Part shown: in pieces, positions 62,164 to 64,000 of the stretch
Layout: every line of letters begins with the position of its first letter
How positions within the stretch are numbered: position 1 is the stretch's first letter
From: Methylocella silvestris BL2
Lineage (GTDB): Bacteria > Pseudomonadota > Alphaproteobacteria > Rhizobiales > Beijerinckiaceae
Length of the DNA: 64,000 nucleotides
Direction of reading: 5' to 3'
NCBI RefSeq assembly: GCF_000021745.1
Contig: NC_011666.1
Coordinates: 2,941,001 to 3,005,000, forward strand
Notes under the pieces: model-generated
Seen by the model: only the letters and a program-made list of their open reading frames with translations
What the model was told of the DNA's origin: nothing
The model's database searches: none
Program-made: the position numbers and the translations under genes

Positions 62164-63483
62164 TCATCCGCCAAGCTTCCGCTGGATCGCGCGCCAGGCC
62201 GCCATCCCTGTAACATAGAGCAGCGCCGAGGCGACGACGCCAAGCAGGCTGTACACGAGCCGATACGGGCCGCTCGCCTCATATGCGAGAACCGGATGGA
62301 CGAATGTCGCCAGATAGACTTTCTTGCCCTCGGCGTTGACCCGCGCCCGTTCAAGCGCCGCGGCCGCCAGAGTATATTGCTTTTCGGCGATCTGGCGTTC
62401 GAGCTCGAGCTCGTCGAAACGCGTTATCTTGCCGGAGAGCGCCTGCGACGGCGCATCGCCCTGCGATGTCACCTGATCTTCGAGGCTCGCGATCTGTTCG
62501 CCGATCACATCGACGCGCGTGCGCAAGATCTGCACCTGCGGCGCGGCGGGGCCGACATTGCTGCGCGCCGCGGCGCCGATGTCCTGCTCGAGGCGGATTT
62601 TCTCCAGGCGCAACTCCGCCACCAATTTGCCGATGCCTTCGGCCGTCCGCCGCGGGTCGAGGGTCGCCTGCGTATTGCGCAGATCGCGCAGCGCCACGCG
62701 CGCCGCGCTGAGGCGGGATTCGGCGCGCGCAAGCTCCATCCCGGCCTGCGCGACAGCATCCTTAAGCGCGCGGGTCGACAGGCCATTGACCAGCCGCTCG
62801 CTCAAATCGACCGTGGCGTTGGCGACTTTCAGCGTGTCTTCCGGCGAAAAGGCGCTGACCTTGACCGTCACAATTCCGGAGGGCGATTCGATCGATGCTT
62901 TCAGCTGCCCGACCCAATATTTGACAAAGGCCTCGATTGGCTCGCCCGCGTTGAAGCGCGAAAGCCAGTCAATGGAATGTCTGGAATAGATCGCACGAAG
63001 ATCGATCTCTCGCTCAAGTGCTTCGACGATGGCTTGGCTCTTGACGTAATTGGAGACAATGAGGGAATCCTGAATTTGCGTGAAGGAGGCAAGGCCGGTC
63101 AGCGCCGAGATCGCGTCGGTCGCGACTCGCTCTCCGCCCCTGACCGCAAAACGCGCCTCGGAGGTATATTCGCTCGACGCGATCAACGAGAAATATGCGA
63201 CCGAGGCGACCGCCGGAATGACGAAGAGGATGACAAACCCGATCAGCGCGCTGCGCGACCGGCGGATCTGGCTGAAGCCGTGATGGCCGATTCGTACGCC
63301 AACCGCCCAAGACGGCCGGGCGACTCGCTTGCCTTTGACGAGGCGCAAGCCGCGCGCCGCACGCCGCCATTCTTCTGCCGCGCCGGCCGCTCTGGCGAGC
63401 GCAACGGCATGAGCCTTGGCGAACGCCCCCGACTTGACGGAAGACGCGTCCGCTTCTCCGCCGCTCATTCCGGCCTGACCCAT
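62164..63483 (-). CDS. KpsE/BexC/CtrB-like capsule export inner-membrane protein, copy 3
   Basis: 439 aa in operon with kpsT. The N-terminal cytoplasmic part of about 80 aa is Ala/Arg-rich. A helix (ALIGFVILFVIPAVASVAYFS), EARFAVRGGERVATD, a long periplasmic coiled coil (about 190-370), TFVHPVLAYEASGPYR before the last helix (VYSLLGVVASALLYVTGMAAW). It is closest in layout to copy 2. It is the only copy directly next to the ATPase and hence the best candidate for the exporter partner. Confidence 0.88.
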   Translation of the reverse strand: MGQAGMSGGEADASSVKSGAFAKAHAVALARAAGAAEEWRRAARGLRLVKGKRVARPSWAVGVRIGHHGFSQIRRSRSALIGFVILFVIPAVASVAYFSLIASSEYTSEARFAVRGGERVATDAISALTGLASFTQIQDSLIVSNYVKSQAIVEALEREIDLRAIYSRHSIDWLSRFNAGEPIEAFVKYWVGQLKASIESPSGIVTVKVSAFSPEDTLKVANATVDLSERLVNGLSTRALKDAVAQAGMELARAESRLSAARVALRDLRNTQATLDPRRTAEGIGKLVAELRLEKIRLEQDIGAAARSNVGPAAPQVQILRTRVDVIGEQIASLEDQVTSQGDAPSQALSGKITRFDELELERQIAEKQYTLAAAALERARVNAEGKKVYLATFVHPVLAYEASGPYRLVYSLLGVVASALLYVTGMAAWRAIQRKLGG

Positions 63484-63911
63484 GTGTCTCTGGTTCGCTT
63501 TCCCTGCATTGCGGCGGACATTATAGATATTATCTTGAAAATGACGAAATGCTCCACTTAGAAGAGCACAGTTATTAAATCATTTTGTCGCGATAACGGC
63601 GCCCACCGCTGCCGTAGCTAGAACCGACGTGTTGCTTCGCTGATTCATCGGCCCCGGAATCGACGATCGGGTATGAGGCGTGACGATGCTTTCGAAAAGG
63701 GGCGGCCGCAGTCGGAAAGTCGACATACAGGCGAAGTGTCTTAGCGCAGGCGCGTCAAGGCGGCGGCGTCAAGATAGCCACCGGCGCCGGCTTGACTCAT
63801 TCTCGAATTTGACTTGATGCGGATGCGCAGAGACGGCACTCTCCCGCGAAAGAGAAGGCGAAATGCACGGTCGCCTCTCCAAAACCTGCCAAGCCATCGA
63901 AGGATCGATCC
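63484..63911. promoter_or_regulatory. 428-bp divergent region upstream of kpsE-kpsT and the FkbM gene
   Basis: No complete gene is seen. AT-rich sequence lies next to the minus-strand start. It should hold promoters for both directions. No strong inverted repeat with a T-run was noticed. Confidence 0.5.
63520..63525 (-). promoter_or_regulatory. Perfect TATAAT -10 box for the kpsE-kpsT operon
   Basis: On the minus strand TATAAT lies 37-42 bp upstream of ATG 63483, placing transcription start about 30 nt before the gene. The -35 region 17 bp away (TTCGTC) is a poor match, so the promoter may need an activator. Confidence 0.35.
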
Positions 63912-64000
63912 GTGGAAGCGCTGAGCCTGTTGCAAGAATTCGAAATTCACCCTAGCGGCATCATTCACGTTGGCGCCAATGATGGTCTTGAATTTGACGC
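63912..64000 (+). CDS. FkbM-family methyltransferase, N-terminal part (cut by window edge)
   Basis: GTG 63912 preceded by AAGGA 8-9 nt upstream. The 29 visible codons read …LLQEFEIHPSGIIHVGANDG…, the characteristic start of FkbM-type methyltransferases (HVGANDG is the SAM loop). These O-methyltransferases often decorate surface glycans. The gene continues past the right edge, so length and the rest of the domain are unseen. Confidence 0.7.
   Translation, partial: MEALSLLQEFEIHPSGIIHVGANDGLEFD

Noticed and set aside
63741..63968. 75-aa minus-strand frame at the right edge
   Set aside because: It overlaps the FkbM start on the plus strand, and its sequence has no recognisable feature or Shine-Dalgarno.

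Overview
The window is one contiguous piece of a GC-rich alphaproteobacterial chromosome. Codon use, a Caulobacter/rhizobial-type tad pilus locus, and a pta-ackA-DUF3141-fabI cluster point to Hyphomicrobiales, perhaps Beijerinckiaceae or Methylocystaceae; that placement is inference, because no rRNA or other taxonomic marker is present. I saw no tRNA, rRNA, CRISPR array, insertion sequence or phage gene.

Layout. (1) 1-8857: distal part of a tad/cpa (Flp type IVc pilus) locus: the end of a CpaE-like gene, cpaF, tadB, tadC, then after a 480-bp leader the secretin cpaC, a small exported protein, tadD, and a membrane protein with a spermidine-synthase-like domain. (2) 8883-15252, minus strand: two tandem GGDEF-EAL proteins whose catalytic defects are complementary. 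(3) 15538-21349: an HlyD / double ABC-2 permease / HlyD operon without an ATPase, divergent from a LysR regulator. (4) 21887-28053: a carbon-overflow/storage operon: phosphotransacetylase, acetate kinase, small proteins, a PHA-synthase-like DUF3141 protein and FabI. (5) 28353-31832: complete dTDP-L-rhamnose pathway (rfbC, rfbB, rfbD, rfbA). (6) 31844-46252: surface-polysaccharide genes: one outer-membrane export lipoprotein (OPX), four glycosyltransferases (one fused to a methyltransferase, one with an N-terminal repeat array), a sugar epimerase, an unknown protein and two KpsE-like inner-membrane proteins. (7) 46781-64000: a 2492-residue reducing type I polyketide synthase preceded by a coupled 28-codon leader ORF, a glycosyltransferase, a CDP-alcohol phosphotransferase, a membrane glycosyltransferase, a GNAT-like protein, an alpha-oxoamine synthase, a methyltransferase, a KpsT-like ATPase, a third KpsE-like protein and the start of an FkbM-type methyltransferase.

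How it fits together. Regions 5-7 look like one capsule/glycolipid system. dTDP-rhamnose and epimerised sugars feed the glycosyltransferases. KpsT, the KpsE-like proteins and the OPX lipoprotein form part of an ABC-dependent capsule exporter whose permease (KpsM) is not in the window. The PKS and the alpha-oxoamine synthase resemble RkpA and RkpG of the Sinorhizobium meliloti rkp-1 capsule region and probably make a special lipid (an amino-ketone or derivative). The CDP-alcohol phosphotransferase, GNAT-like protein and GT2 could decorate it. This lipid-capsule combination, with its leader ORF, is the most interesting part of the window.
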